A stretch of DNA of 64,000 bases. Origin: Enterocloster bolteae. Its GTDB lineage: Bacteria; Bacillota; Clostridia; Lachnospirales; Lachnospiraceae. The notes under the pieces are model-generated. The model was not told the DNA's origin. It saw only the letters and a list, made by a program, of their open reading frames with translations, and ran no database searches. Shown piece by piece: positions 53,601-60,248 of the stretch. The position numbers and the translations under genes are program-made. Positions within the stretch are counted from its first letter, which is position 1, and each line of letters opens with the position of its first letter. Location of the stretch: assembly GCF_002234575.2 (NCBI RefSeq), contig NZ_CP022464.2:5332001-5396000 (forward strand), written 5' to 3'.

Positions 53601-54380
53601 TTATCCGCCGGATTGGCTTAAATCAATTGCATCGGCAAATGAGTCCTTACCCGATAATCCTATATCCGCCTCTGATTTCAGCAGTACCAATGAATAAATC
53701 CCGTATCCGGGCGAATGAAATGTGCATTTATTGTCTTTATAACCAGTGACCCGGATATCCGCTTCATCCGGTATCACACCTGAAGGCAATGTGACGGTTA
53801 TATCCTTTTCCCCGTCCGCACATACCATGGTCAGCACAGCCGCGTTGCGGCCGCTCTCATCCTCCACTACATACTGATTACCCAGCTGCCTTTTAAATAC
53901 ACCCGTAAGGGTTTTCTTATAAGGAAACACAGATTCCGCCACCACTCTTATTTCCTCTAATTCTACTGTTCCTCCGCCGCCTTCAGGTTTGGCCGCGGGA
54001 ATCACTGAAATCGGCACAGTGCTTTTTTCACCGGCTTTTATTGTTCCCTGAATCCCGGTATCGCCTCCCTCAACCGTGCCTCCCGTCACACTCACCCTGT
54101 ATGTTATATCCGCAGAGGTTACCCGCTCTGAATCCGCAAAGTTATAGAGTTCAATTGTGAAGGACTGCGCCATTGGATCAATAAAATACGCCGCAGTTCC
54201 CCCATCCTCTTTCAGTAAATCACTGGTAAAGTAAAATGTCTGTGCTTCCACAACTCCGCTCTGGCTTTCCTGTTTCATATAACGCGCAGCCGCTATGCCT
54301 GCCAGAGACAGCATAATCCCCGCAGCAGTAATCAGCATAAGAGCCGCCCTCTGCCGTTTCCTGCGGATTTTGTTCATCAT
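53601..54380 (-). CDS. Secreted protein of the SipW/TasA operon, ARYMKQ-type leader
   Basis: A 259-residue secreted protein. The leader KRQRAALMLITAAGIMLSLAGIAAARYMKQ resembles SipW-cognate (TasA/camelysin) leaders, which end in a small residue run followed by R/K-F/Y. The mature part is beta-rich (MAQSFTIELYNFADSERVTSADITYRVSVTGG), consistent with the immunoglobulin-like fold of the CalY/TasA group, but the match is weak. A GGAGG site precedes the ATG. It lies 10 bases beyond the previous gene and 54 before the giant protein gene. Confidence 0.7.
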   Translation of the reverse strand: MMNKIRRKRQRAALMLITAAGIMLSLAGIAAARYMKQESQSGVVEAQTFYFTSDLLKEDGGTAAYFIDPMAQSFTIELYNFADSERVTSADITYRVSVTGGTVEGGDTGIQGTIKAGEKSTVPISVIPAAKPEGGGGTVELEEIRVVAESVFPYKKTLTGVFKRQLGNQYVVEDESGRNAAVLTMVCADGEKDITVTLPSGVIPDEADIRVTGYKDNKCTFHSPGYGIYSLVLLKSEADIGLSGKDSFADAIDLSQSGG

Positions 54381-54390
54381 TAGACGCCTC

Positions 54391-54954
54391 CTATTCTTGT
54401 ATAGCCGGCACAGTCTGTTCCGAGCTGACTGTCAGTGTCACCAAATCAATCTCATCCGTATATTCAGTCCCCGCCTTGTCCTCCGGCCATGAAACAGCCA
54501 GAGTATATGTATGAATGGCGGAAACTGAATGGGGCAGACGGCCGCCCCGGACAGCCGCCATCCCGCCATTGAAGGTCAATGTTCCATTCTCTCCCGTATT
54601 CACGAATAATCCCTGATGATCAGGATTACTGTTGTCATAGGTAAGAGCAAAGTCCAATGGCAGATTCCCCGTTGTCTCAACTATTATGGAATAATCCTGT
54701 CCCACTTCACTTGTGACTCCATTTTCCGTATTGGTAACCTCAAAAATATAGGTTTTTTTATCCCCAGGCCGCAGTCCGCTTACATTGATATCAATGGTAC
54801 TGCTGCCGCTGCCCCAGGCCGCCACCGTGGCAGCCGCCATGCCATTCTCCTGAGCCGTAAACCGTGCATAGGAGAACGACCATACAGATATGCTTGCGGC
54901 CGCAAGCAGCAGGCCGTATCCTGCAATTCCGGTTTTCGTCAAATGCTTTCCCAT
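54391..54954 (-). CDS. TasA/CalY-like small secreted protein
   Basis: A 187-residue protein. The leader GIAGYGLLLAAASISVWSFSYARFTAQENG has the S-Y-A-R-F-T-A ending typical of SipW substrates. The mature domain, ATVAAWGSGSSTIDINVSGLRPGDKKTYIFEVTN, follows the pattern of the camelysin/TasA family, where V-A-A-W and a P-G-D turn recur. GGAGGG lies about 11 bases before the ATG. It is probably a minor subunit or assembly partner (a TapA-like role is conceivable) of the fibre formed by the main TasA-like protein at 56934-57542. Confidence 0.75.
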   Translation of the reverse strand: MGKHLTKTGIAGYGLLLAAASISVWSFSYARFTAQENGMAAATVAAWGSGSSTIDINVSGLRPGDKKTYIFEVTNTENGVTSEVGQDYSIIVETTGNLPLDFALTYDNSNPDHQGLFVNTGENGTLTFNGGMAAVRGGRLPHSVSAIHTYTLAVSWPEDKAGTEYTDEIDLVTLTVSSEQTVPAIQE

Positions 54955-55062
54955 TCTTATATGTTCCCTCCAGATTGTTTGACCATCCCAATCATATCCG
55001 CCCCCAGAAAAACTGTATTTTCCCGCGCGCCTTATAAAACCGTCCTTTTCCCGTGCATGTAT

Positions 55063-56799
55063 CTACGGACCTTCCTGCTGAGCCCATATTTTAAGCCTGA
55101 CCCTATAATCAAGGTCTGCCTTGCCTGCATTTGTGTCAATCCCGTCCTTTCCGCTCTCATAAGGCCACTGCCACTCCAAAAGATAGGATTTGCTTTCACC
55201 TGCACCCAGGCGTACGGTATCACTTTCCGCAGCGCCGCCGTTTTGTGTATCCCACCAATCGGTAAGCGGCTTTCTGTCTTTATATGTAACAATACGGAAA
55301 CGCATGGGAATGTGTAAGCTGTCTTCCTCAATTGATAGGGTAAAGATAACATGAAAGGAATTATTATTTTCAAGTATAAACGGGTAGCTTCCTTCCGCGC
55401 CCGGCAAAAGGGTCTGCACATTTCCCGACAAATCGGAAAACAATTCTATTTCCTGACCTTGTGTCCAGCTCACACGAAAATTCGGAATCGGTCCTTCATC
55501 TTTGTCATCTCCGCCGCCTCCGTTATCACCGCCGGTCTCTCCACCGCTGTTTCCGCTATTGCCTCCGCTGCTGTCTCCGCTATTACCTCCGCTGCTGTCT
55601 CCACTGCCGCCTCCGCCGCTAATGCCTCCCCCGTCCTTGTCATTGCCTTCGCTGCTATCTCCACTGACGCCGCCGCTTCCCGCATTGCTTTCTCCGCCTT
55701 CCCCGGATCCAAGTCCGGCATTAACACCGCCGCTGCCATTCCCAATTTGAGAGGAATCATTACGTTCCGCCGGGTTCGTCCCAGTGTCATAGCCGTTTCC
55801 TGATACACTTTCATTCGGTCCGGCGGGATTACCATGTGTATTTGAATCTGGACCACTTGTACCTGTCCCGATAGGCGACACCTGATTATCACCGGATATA
55901 ACAACACCACCTGCTCCCGGCTGTCCGCGCAGCCCATCTGGTGTAAGGATTACGGTTCCATTCTCGTTCCTCTCAATCATCGTTTCTCCCGGAAGTAAAA
56001 TATTCCCATTTTCCAGCAGTTTGGTCCCATCAGGCAAAGCTGCATCCTGTTCCGGGTAAATCACCTGGTTTTCCGGGGTCAAAAGAGCGATCCCCAAAGG
56101 TCCCTCACTTGCCGGCGCAACCACAGTTTTGTCTGCTGTAATCACCAGACCGCCTGGTGTGACAAGTGTTCCCTCCCAATAATACGCTTCCCCTGTTGGT
56201 GTCACAAGACGGCCGTCTGATGTCAGGTAGGTCAATTTCTCCGGATTAATATACAATGAGTTATTCTTTTCATCCAGCTCGATTGCCACCTCCATCAGCC
56301 TGACATCGACTGCCACCTCAATGGTATACTGCCCGTTTTGCTGCAGGCTGACATTGACTCCTGATTCCGCCTGAGCCGAAAAAAGGTTGACTTTCCGTTC
56401 TCCCAAAACATTACCCGTACGGTCCAAAATACGAATCTGGTGCTCCCCGCCCTCCACATGAAAAAACGTAAAGCTCCCGTTTGTGTCCGTAACGGTTTCC
56501 CTTGGTTCACTGTGAAGCTGAACCCTCCCCTGAGCATAGGGCCTGCCATTGGTATAATTAATTTTTCCTGCCAGATGAAATATCTGCTGCATCTGCTGCT
56601 CTGCTGCGTCTCCATCAGGTGTCAGAAGTATTGTGTCGATTCTCCTGCCTGATGATTCGGGAAATGCAGATCTGCCGAGAATATATCCCGCCGCACAGGA
56701 GGACAAAAGCATAAGTAAAAATAACAACAGTAACGGAATCCATTTATGATTCCCTGTCTTCTTTTCAGGAGCAAATCTATTTCCATGTTTTTTTATCAT
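55063..56799 (-). CDS. Anchored linker protein with carboxypeptidase-regulatory-like domain
   Basis: A 578-residue exported protein. The N-terminal segment KWIPLLLLFLLMLLSSCAAGYILG is a membrane anchor or lipoprotein leader (SSCA lipobox-like). Residues about 75-130 look like a carboxypeptidase-regulatory/CnaB beta-sandwich (GKINYTNGRPYAQGRVQLHSEP, TDTNGSFTFFHVEGGEHQIRI). Residues 190-280 are repeated short GLVITADKTVV-type strands. A long Gly/Ser/Asn linker at 310-430 leads to a C-terminal beta domain (NFRVSWTQGQEIELFSDLSGNVQTLLPG, then RFRIVTYKDRKPLTDWW). Such a protein could hold the fibre at the cell surface. An AGAGGAGAAGG site precedes the ATG. Confidence 0.72.
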   Translation of the reverse strand: MIKKHGNRFAPEKKTGNHKWIPLLLLFLLMLLSSCAAGYILGRSAFPESSGRRIDTILLTPDGDAAEQQMQQIFHLAGKINYTNGRPYAQGRVQLHSEPRETVTDTNGSFTFFHVEGGEHQIRILDRTGNVLGERKVNLFSAQAESGVNVSLQQNGQYTIEVAVDVRLMEVAIELDEKNNSLYINPEKLTYLTSDGRLVTPTGEAYYWEGTLVTPGGLVITADKTVVAPASEGPLGIALLTPENQVIYPEQDAALPDGTKLLENGNILLPGETMIERNENGTVILTPDGLRGQPGAGGVVISGDNQVSPIGTGTSGPDSNTHGNPAGPNESVSGNGYDTGTNPAERNDSSQIGNGSGGVNAGLGSGEGGESNAGSGGVSGDSSEGNDKDGGGISGGGGSGDSSGGNSGDSSGGNSGNSGGETGGDNGGGGDDKDEGPIPNFRVSWTQGQEIELFSDLSGNVQTLLPGAEGSYPFILENNNSFHVIFTLSIEEDSLHIPMRFRIVTYKDRKPLTDWWDTQNGGAAESDTVRLGAGESKSYLLEWQWPYESGKDGIDTNAGKADLDYRVRLKIWAQQEGP

Positions 56800-56845
56800 A
56801 TTTGCCTTCTCCTCTGCTGATAACCGCCGTTGATATTCGGTCTAT

Positions 56846-56880
56846 GAGAAAAAACGCGGCGACTTGCCACGTTCTTTCTC
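56846..56880 (-). terminator. Terminator/attenuator after the main TasA-like gene
   Basis: Minus-strand stem GAGAAAGAACGTGGC / GCCGCGTTTTTTCTC (one wobble, some A-rich pairing) around a 5 base loop, about 55 bases beyond the stop. As genes of the same operon follow, partial termination would make the TasA-like product more abundant than those downstream. Confidence 0.72.
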
Positions 56881-56933
56881 TTAGGCTGAATACTCTGAAA
56901 CATCCTGCCTCCGGCACAGGGAGGCGGAGTTAG

Positions 56934-57542
56934 TTACGCTGTTGGAGCTGTTGTTTCCGTTGGTTTTGTCTGCGTACCGGTGGCTTTAATCTTCAGCTTC
57001 CAAGACTTTCCTGCATACTTATTGTCGTTTTTATCTGCTTCTGCGGTATCTGCGCTGCCATAATCCCATTTCCAGCTGACGGTAATGGTCCTTTTCATAG
57101 CATCGTCTCCTGCTGCATGCTCAATTTTTCCTTCTATTTCATTGCCCAGACTATAATCTGTACCATCAACCTGGAACACCAAATCATCCGGTAAATCCGG
57201 CGTATCCGGCTCAGATGACTTGTCAATTGTAACAATATAATCAATACCCACATCACTGCCCGTTCCGTCCAGCACAATGTCAAATGATCCCTGTGTTCCC
57301 GGAGCAATGACATTATCACCAATCGTTTCCCCCTTATAGGCAGTTCTTCCCATATCAATTGAACTTAGCGCAGCTCCATTATTTCCGGTTGCCTTAAACT
57401 CCCAGGCAGCCACTGTTGCCTCTGCTTCGCCTTCTACCTCAGTAACAAACTTTGCCAGTGTCCCCCCTGTCAGACAGGTTGTCATCAGAGTCAATACCAA
57501 GGCTAATGCACCAAGACGTGCTACATAAGATTTTTCTCTCAT
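56934..57542 (-). CDS. TasA/camelysin-like fibre protein
   Basis: A 202-residue secreted protein, probably the main structural subunit. The leader MREKSYVARLGALALVLTLMTTCLTGGTLAKF ends with the G-G-T-L-A-K-F motif typical of SipW-processed proteins. The mature part reads EVEGEAEATVAAWEFKATGNN, with the V-A-A-W-x-F motif of the TasA/CalY family, then a beta-sandwich including APGTQGSFDIVLDGTGSDVGIDYIVTID. The start at 57542 was chosen because GAGAGG lies 9 bases upstream; the earlier ATG lacks a site. TasA forms extracellular amyloid-like fibres in Bacillus biofilms. The next gene upstream is sipW, as in Bacillus. Confidence 0.85.
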   Translation of the reverse strand: MREKSYVARLGALALVLTLMTTCLTGGTLAKFVTEVEGEAEATVAAWEFKATGNNGAALSSIDMGRTAYKGETIGDNVIAPGTQGSFDIVLDGTGSDVGIDYIVTIDKSSEPDTPDLPDDLVFQVDGTDYSLGNEIEGKIEHAAGDDAMKRTITVSWKWDYGSADTAEADKNDNKYAGKSWKLKIKATGTQTKPTETTAPTA

Positions 57543-57571
57543 ATGTATTGTCCTCTCTTTCATTTCAAACT

Positions 57572-57605
57572 GGGAACCATATATAACAGCCCAGACATGG
57601 TTCCC
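57572..57605 (-). promoter_or_regulatory. Hairpin between sipW and the TasA-like gene
   Basis: GGGAACCAT / ATGGTTCCC, 9 bp perfect around a 16 base loop, just before the TasA-like ribosome site. It has no T-tract, so mRNA processing or protection is more likely than termination. Its role is inferred. Confidence 0.6.
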
Positions 57606-57698
57606 AAGTGTCTGAATCGCTGCACCCAGGTATTCCTCCTGGTTCTATAACGGCTTTTCTCACACTGTGCCTGTGAAATCAGCCGGTGCATCCTAATT

Positions 57699-58319
57699 TC
57701 ACTTACTGTCCGGATCTCCCTTTTCTCTGGACCTGTATTCTCTCAATTCTGCCTCCAGAGCAGCCCTGTGTTCTGCCTCCTCCCTGTCAAGGCGCCTTCT
57801 TCTCCAGATATCCCACAGAATAAACAGGCACAACGGGCATATCATAAACAGAATCATTCCGGCTGCAGACTGCATGAACATAATCCCACTACCCATCCCG
57901 GGAATTTTACCTCCGCGCCAGATTCCCTGTACCTGGTCCGCGCTTACGGCCTGCCGGTCTGCTGTATTGTTCCCGTCGCCCTGCGTGACATACCGTACCT
58001 GCCCATCCTCTCCCTCCCGAATTCCTACAATCCTGTGTGTAATGGCCTGGCCGGAGTCCAGATAACAGATCACGTCACCTGTTTGAAGCCGGGCCGGATC
58101 CGTACTATGTAAAAATATCATATCCCCTGTCTGTATCACCGGCTCCATGGAGCCGGACAGGACAATAACAGGTTTTATACCAAATACTCCCGGCATCTCA
58201 CCGGGCTTTGTGTAGGTGCTGATAATCAATGTCAGGTTTATAAAAATCACCGGTATAAAGATAACGCACAATATCCCGCCCATAACGGACCGGACTGAGA
58301 TCTTCCTGTCTCTGCTCAT
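57699..58319 (-). CDS. sipW: SipW-type (ER-type) signal peptidase I
   Basis: A 206-residue membrane protease. A transmembrane helix at about residues 12-35 is followed by the catalytic serine in LSGSMEP (Ser57). The second catalytic residue is His95 in ITHRIVGI in place of the usual bacterial lysine, which marks the ER/SipW type. Asp115 and Asp121 follow in TQGDGNNTAD. A second transmembrane helix lies near 150-172, then a charged cytoplasmic tail. SipW removes leaders of TasA-class proteins, and three such proteins are encoded downstream. Its ATG overlaps the stop of the preceding small gene (ATGA). Confidence 0.93.
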   Translation of the reverse strand: MSRDRKISVRSVMGGILCVIFIPVIFINLTLIISTYTKPGEMPGVFGIKPVIVLSGSMEPVIQTGDMIFLHSTDPARLQTGDVICYLDSGQAITHRIVGIREGEDGQVRYVTQGDGNNTADRQAVSADQVQGIWRGGKIPGMGSGIMFMQSAAGMILFMICPLCLFILWDIWRRRRLDREEAEHRAALEAELREYRSREKGDPDSK

Positions 58320-58492
58320 TTGCCTTCCTCCTTTGAAGAAATGTCATGCTGCAGCTTCTGCCTGAGCCGGAACATCTCCCGGCAGGACTCTATATAAGCC
58401 ATGTCATGTTCCTGTGAATCCCCTCTTTTCTCTTCCGGAGCAGCCCCATTTGTAAACACATTCACAATAAACTGGTTCCTATCATGTTCCAT
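58316..58492 (-). CDS. Small charged protein heading the sipW operon
   Basis: A 58-residue protein, MEHDRNQFIVNVFTNGAAPEE..., ending in a helix (CREMFRLRQKLQHDISSKEEGK). No signal peptide or membrane segment. It overlaps the sipW start by 4 bases, a sign of real translational coupling. The ATG at 58492 follows AGGAAA; an earlier in-frame ATG at 58531 is possible. It is the first gene after the c-di-GMP riboswitch. Not recognised. Confidence 0.6.
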   Translation of the reverse strand: MEHDRNQFIVNVFTNGAAPEEKRGDSQEHDMAYIESCREMFRLRQKLQHDISSKEEGK

Positions 58493-58579
58493 TTTCCTAT
58501 GCGCCTCCCCCCAATGCTCAGCCCCGTCCACTCCATGGTCCCGGATCTAAGGAGGGCGGCATATCAGGATTAAGTAAAA

Positions 58580-58615
58580 CATACAATAATAAAGCCTGCG
58601 CTGCATACACAGGCC
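58580..58615 (-). terminator. Terminator-like expression platform of the riboswitch
   Basis: On the minus strand GGCCTG / CAGGCT (6 bp, one wobble) around an 11 base loop is followed by a T-rich tract TTTATTATT. It lies 14 bases after the riboswitch core. The end of the aptamer (AGCCAGCTGC) could also pair with the terminator's 3' side (GCAG...GGCT), giving an antiterminator. The switching direction is not determined. Confidence 0.65.
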
Positions 58616-58628
58616 GGCTTCACAAATC

Positions 58629-58703
58629 ATGCAGCTGGCTGACACCTCTTTTTAGAGAGAAATCCCTGTAGCTTTGCGTCACTAGCTTTCACCAGTTTTG
58701 CTA
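58629..58703 (-). ncRNA. Cyclic-di-GMP-I (GEMM) riboswitch
   Basis: Read on the minus strand, the core has the conserved blocks of the GEMM-I aptamer in order: GCAAAAC, a hairpin ACTGG-TGAAAG-CTAGT with its GAAA tetraloop receptor partner, the invariant GACGCAAAGC, TACAGGG, a variable hairpin (CTCT-AAAA-AGAG), and the closing GTCAGCCAGCTGC. It lies in the leader of the small-gene/sipW/TasA-like operon, 137 bases before the first start codon. c-di-GMP governs the switch from motility to matrix and adhesin production, which fits the operon exactly. Confidence 0.86.
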
Positions 58704-58710
58704 ATTATTT

Positions 58711-58719
58711 TTTATATCA
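58711..58719 (-). promoter_or_regulatory. Possible fixed extended -10 outside the invertible segment
   Basis: Minus-strand TGATATAAA resembles an extended -10 and would start transcription right at the aptamer. The -35 position (GCAGCT) is poor. If active, it would weaken the on/off reading of the invertible promoter, so it is recorded as the main alternative. Confidence 0.35.
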
Positions 58720-58755
58720 TTGGTTTTCTTAAAAGCTGCGTCTGCTGAGGATATC

Positions 58756-58773
58756 ACATAATATACATTATGT
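58756..58773 (+). repeat. Left 18 bp inverted repeat of invertible segment
   Basis: ACATAATATACATTATGT, the exact reverse complement of the right copy at 58964-58981. Each copy is itself nearly palindromic (ACATAAT...ATTATGT), as expected of a tyrosine recombinase crossover site with two arms and a short core. Flanking bases differ between the two copies, so the match is limited to the 18 bp. Confidence 0.92.
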
Positions 58774-58963
58774 AATAGACTTCCGATGAAAAGAATAAAA
58801 ACGCTTTCATCGGGAACCTTTGCTATATCCAAATTTAACTCTGCTCATGTGTTTTGGGAAAAATAATGAAAAGTCAGAGGCCAGAAACTGGAAAACTATT
58901 GAAAAAAGCTGACTTTAGATGCATAATAAAAACGGGATGAGGATATCCATGTTAATGACCATG
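58774..58963. other. Predicted invertible promoter segment (190 bp)
   Basis: The segment is bounded by exact inverted repeats and lies next to a tyrosine recombinase gene. It has no reading frame but holds a well-formed promoter (58899-58927) and a hairpin TTCCGATGAAA / TTTCATCGGGAA (58781-58816). As given, the promoter points right, away from the sipW operon. After inversion its -10 would lie near 58810 and point left into the riboswitch and operon, with the hairpin moved behind it. I found no comparable promoter on the other strand. Confidence 0.82.
58899..58927 (+). promoter_or_regulatory. SigA promoter inside the invertible segment, OFF orientation
   Basis: TTGAAA (58899-58904), a 17 base spacer and CATAAT (58922-58927). 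In this orientation transcription would run through the right inverted repeat into the 3' end of the recombinase gene as antisense RNA. Confidence 0.78.
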
Positions 58964-58981
58964 ACATAATGTATATTATGT
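58964..58981 (-). repeat. Right 18 bp inverted repeat of invertible segment
   Basis: ACATAATGTATATTATGT on the plus strand, the reverse complement of the left copy. This copy is nested in a larger palindrome with arms AATGACC / GGTCATT (about 58953-58991), which could also serve as the transcription end of the recombinase gene, whose stop codon lies at 58993-58995. Confidence 0.92.
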
Positions 58982-58992
58982 TCTGGTCATTT

Positions 58993-59838
58993 TTATATCA
59001 GCAGGCACATCCTTGACAATACACGGGCATGCTCCTCTTCACTGGTAAATGTGTAAATTCTGGTATACTCAATATTGGAGTGGCCCAGGATATCGGCCAG
59101 ATGCACGATATCCTTCTGCATCCGGTAATAAGTAACCGCGAACAGATGGCGCAGATTATGCGGAAAAACTTTTTCCGGGCTGACCCCGGCCTCTTTGCAC
59201 AATGCCTTCATTTCTGCCCATACATTACAACGGTTAACCGGTGTACCATTTTTGGTGACAAAAACAGGTCCGGAGTAGATTCCATTCTGCCTGCAGTATT
59301 GGAGCAGGCATTTTTTCAGCTTCTTTGGCAGAAAGACTACGCGCTCCTTGCCTTTGTTGTAAATAGTGATTCTTCCTCTCTCCAGCGCCTCCCTAGTGAT
59401 AAAACGGTGCTCGCTGACACGGATACCGGTACTGCATATTGCCTGGATCATAAGAAACAGGCGGCTGCTTGATTTTGCCTTTGCAGCCAGGATCAGCCTG
59501 TTATATTCCTCTTTAGTCAGCTCTTTATCCTTTTTCCGAAATGGATTTCTCTGTATCTTAAATAGTTTTACCTGACAGTCCTTTTTTCCGATAAAATCCA
59601 GAAAACGGTTTACTGATACCAGCATGCTGTTGGCGCTTGTTGTTTTGTATTTCCCAATGATTGCCTGCTTATATCCAACCACCACTTCTTTTGAAATCTC
59701 TTCACGGTCAGACAGCCATGATAGGAAAGCCAGGACATCCCTTCCATATTTTTCAATGGTTGCAGCGGAACGTTCTTCCTCCAATAGATAATTTCGAAAC
59801 AGACATAGTTTTTCCTGAAATTCGCCATATATATTCAT
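58993..59838 (-). CDS. Tyrosine recombinase (site-specific, predicted invertase)
   Basis: A 281-residue XerC/D-like recombinase. The N-terminal SAM-like core-binding domain covers residues 10-90 (EERSAATIEKYGRDVLAFLSWLSD). All six catalytic residues are visible: Arg140 (STGIRVSE), Lys164 (KGKER), His227 and Arg230 (HNLRH), His253 (LGHSNI) and the nucleophile Tyr262 (TRIYT). The length fits a stand-alone recombinase. AGGAG precedes the ATG. The gene ends 12 bases from the right inverted repeat. Its position beside a 190 bp segment with exact inverted ends, in front of a surface operon, points to a dedicated promoter invertase, not a phage integrase; no phage or element genes are near. Confidence 0.92.
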   Translation of the reverse strand: MNIYGEFQEKLCLFRNYLLEEERSAATIEKYGRDVLAFLSWLSDREEISKEVVVGYKQAIIGKYKTTSANSMLVSVNRFLDFIGKKDCQVKLFKIQRNPFRKKDKELTKEEYNRLILAAKAKSSSRLFLMIQAICSTGIRVSEHRFITREALERGRITIYNKGKERVVFLPKKLKKCLLQYCRQNGIYSGPVFVTKNGTPVNRCNVWAEMKALCKEAGVSPEKVFPHNLRHLFAVTYYRMQKDIVHLADILGHSNIEYTRIYTFTSEEEHARVLSRMCLLI

Positions 59839-60013
59839 ACGTTTCTTTCTCCTGTCATTTTTTGTGCCATTCTGTATTATCCTAACATAAAGGAATGTCC
59901 ATGGGGAAGGTAGGGGTATTTTACAATTTATGGTATTTTAGCATCTATTTTTTGTAATGCTTTCATATGTTAGTTTTATAGGTCCTGGGGCATTTTGCGC
60001 CCTTTTAGGACAT

Positions 60014-60047
60014 AAAAAAACCAGTTCACCCTAATGATGAACTGGTT
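60014..60047 (-). terminator. Rho-independent terminator of the serine hydrolase gene
   Basis: Minus-strand AACCAGTTCA / TGAACTGGTT around a 9 base loop with seven T's. The gap 59839-60248 otherwise contains the recombinase leader and no recognisable gene. Confidence 0.88.
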
Positions 60048-60248
60048 GATACCATTGGCCGGTATCTGCCGTGCCTTTTTCACTACAGCCTATAACTGAA
60101 AACATGCTGAGGATTCCGCCGCTGCTGCGTTGAGCCTATGTTCTATGTGAATTGCACCTACCATTTAATTTGTATACTTACCCTTTCTCACATCCCAACC
60201 AGCTCCAGCGGGCACGTATACTCTTCCCTAATTTTCATATGCCCCGTC

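Noticed and set aside
58774..58963. A second promoter in the segment pointing to the operon as given
   Set aside because: Minus-strand hexamers with acceptable spacing were not found; TTATTAT-type sequences have no matching -35.
58993..59838. Phage or ICE integrase
   Set aside because: No other mobile-element genes or tRNA attachment site nearby, while exact inverted repeats and a promoter segment lie 12 bases away.
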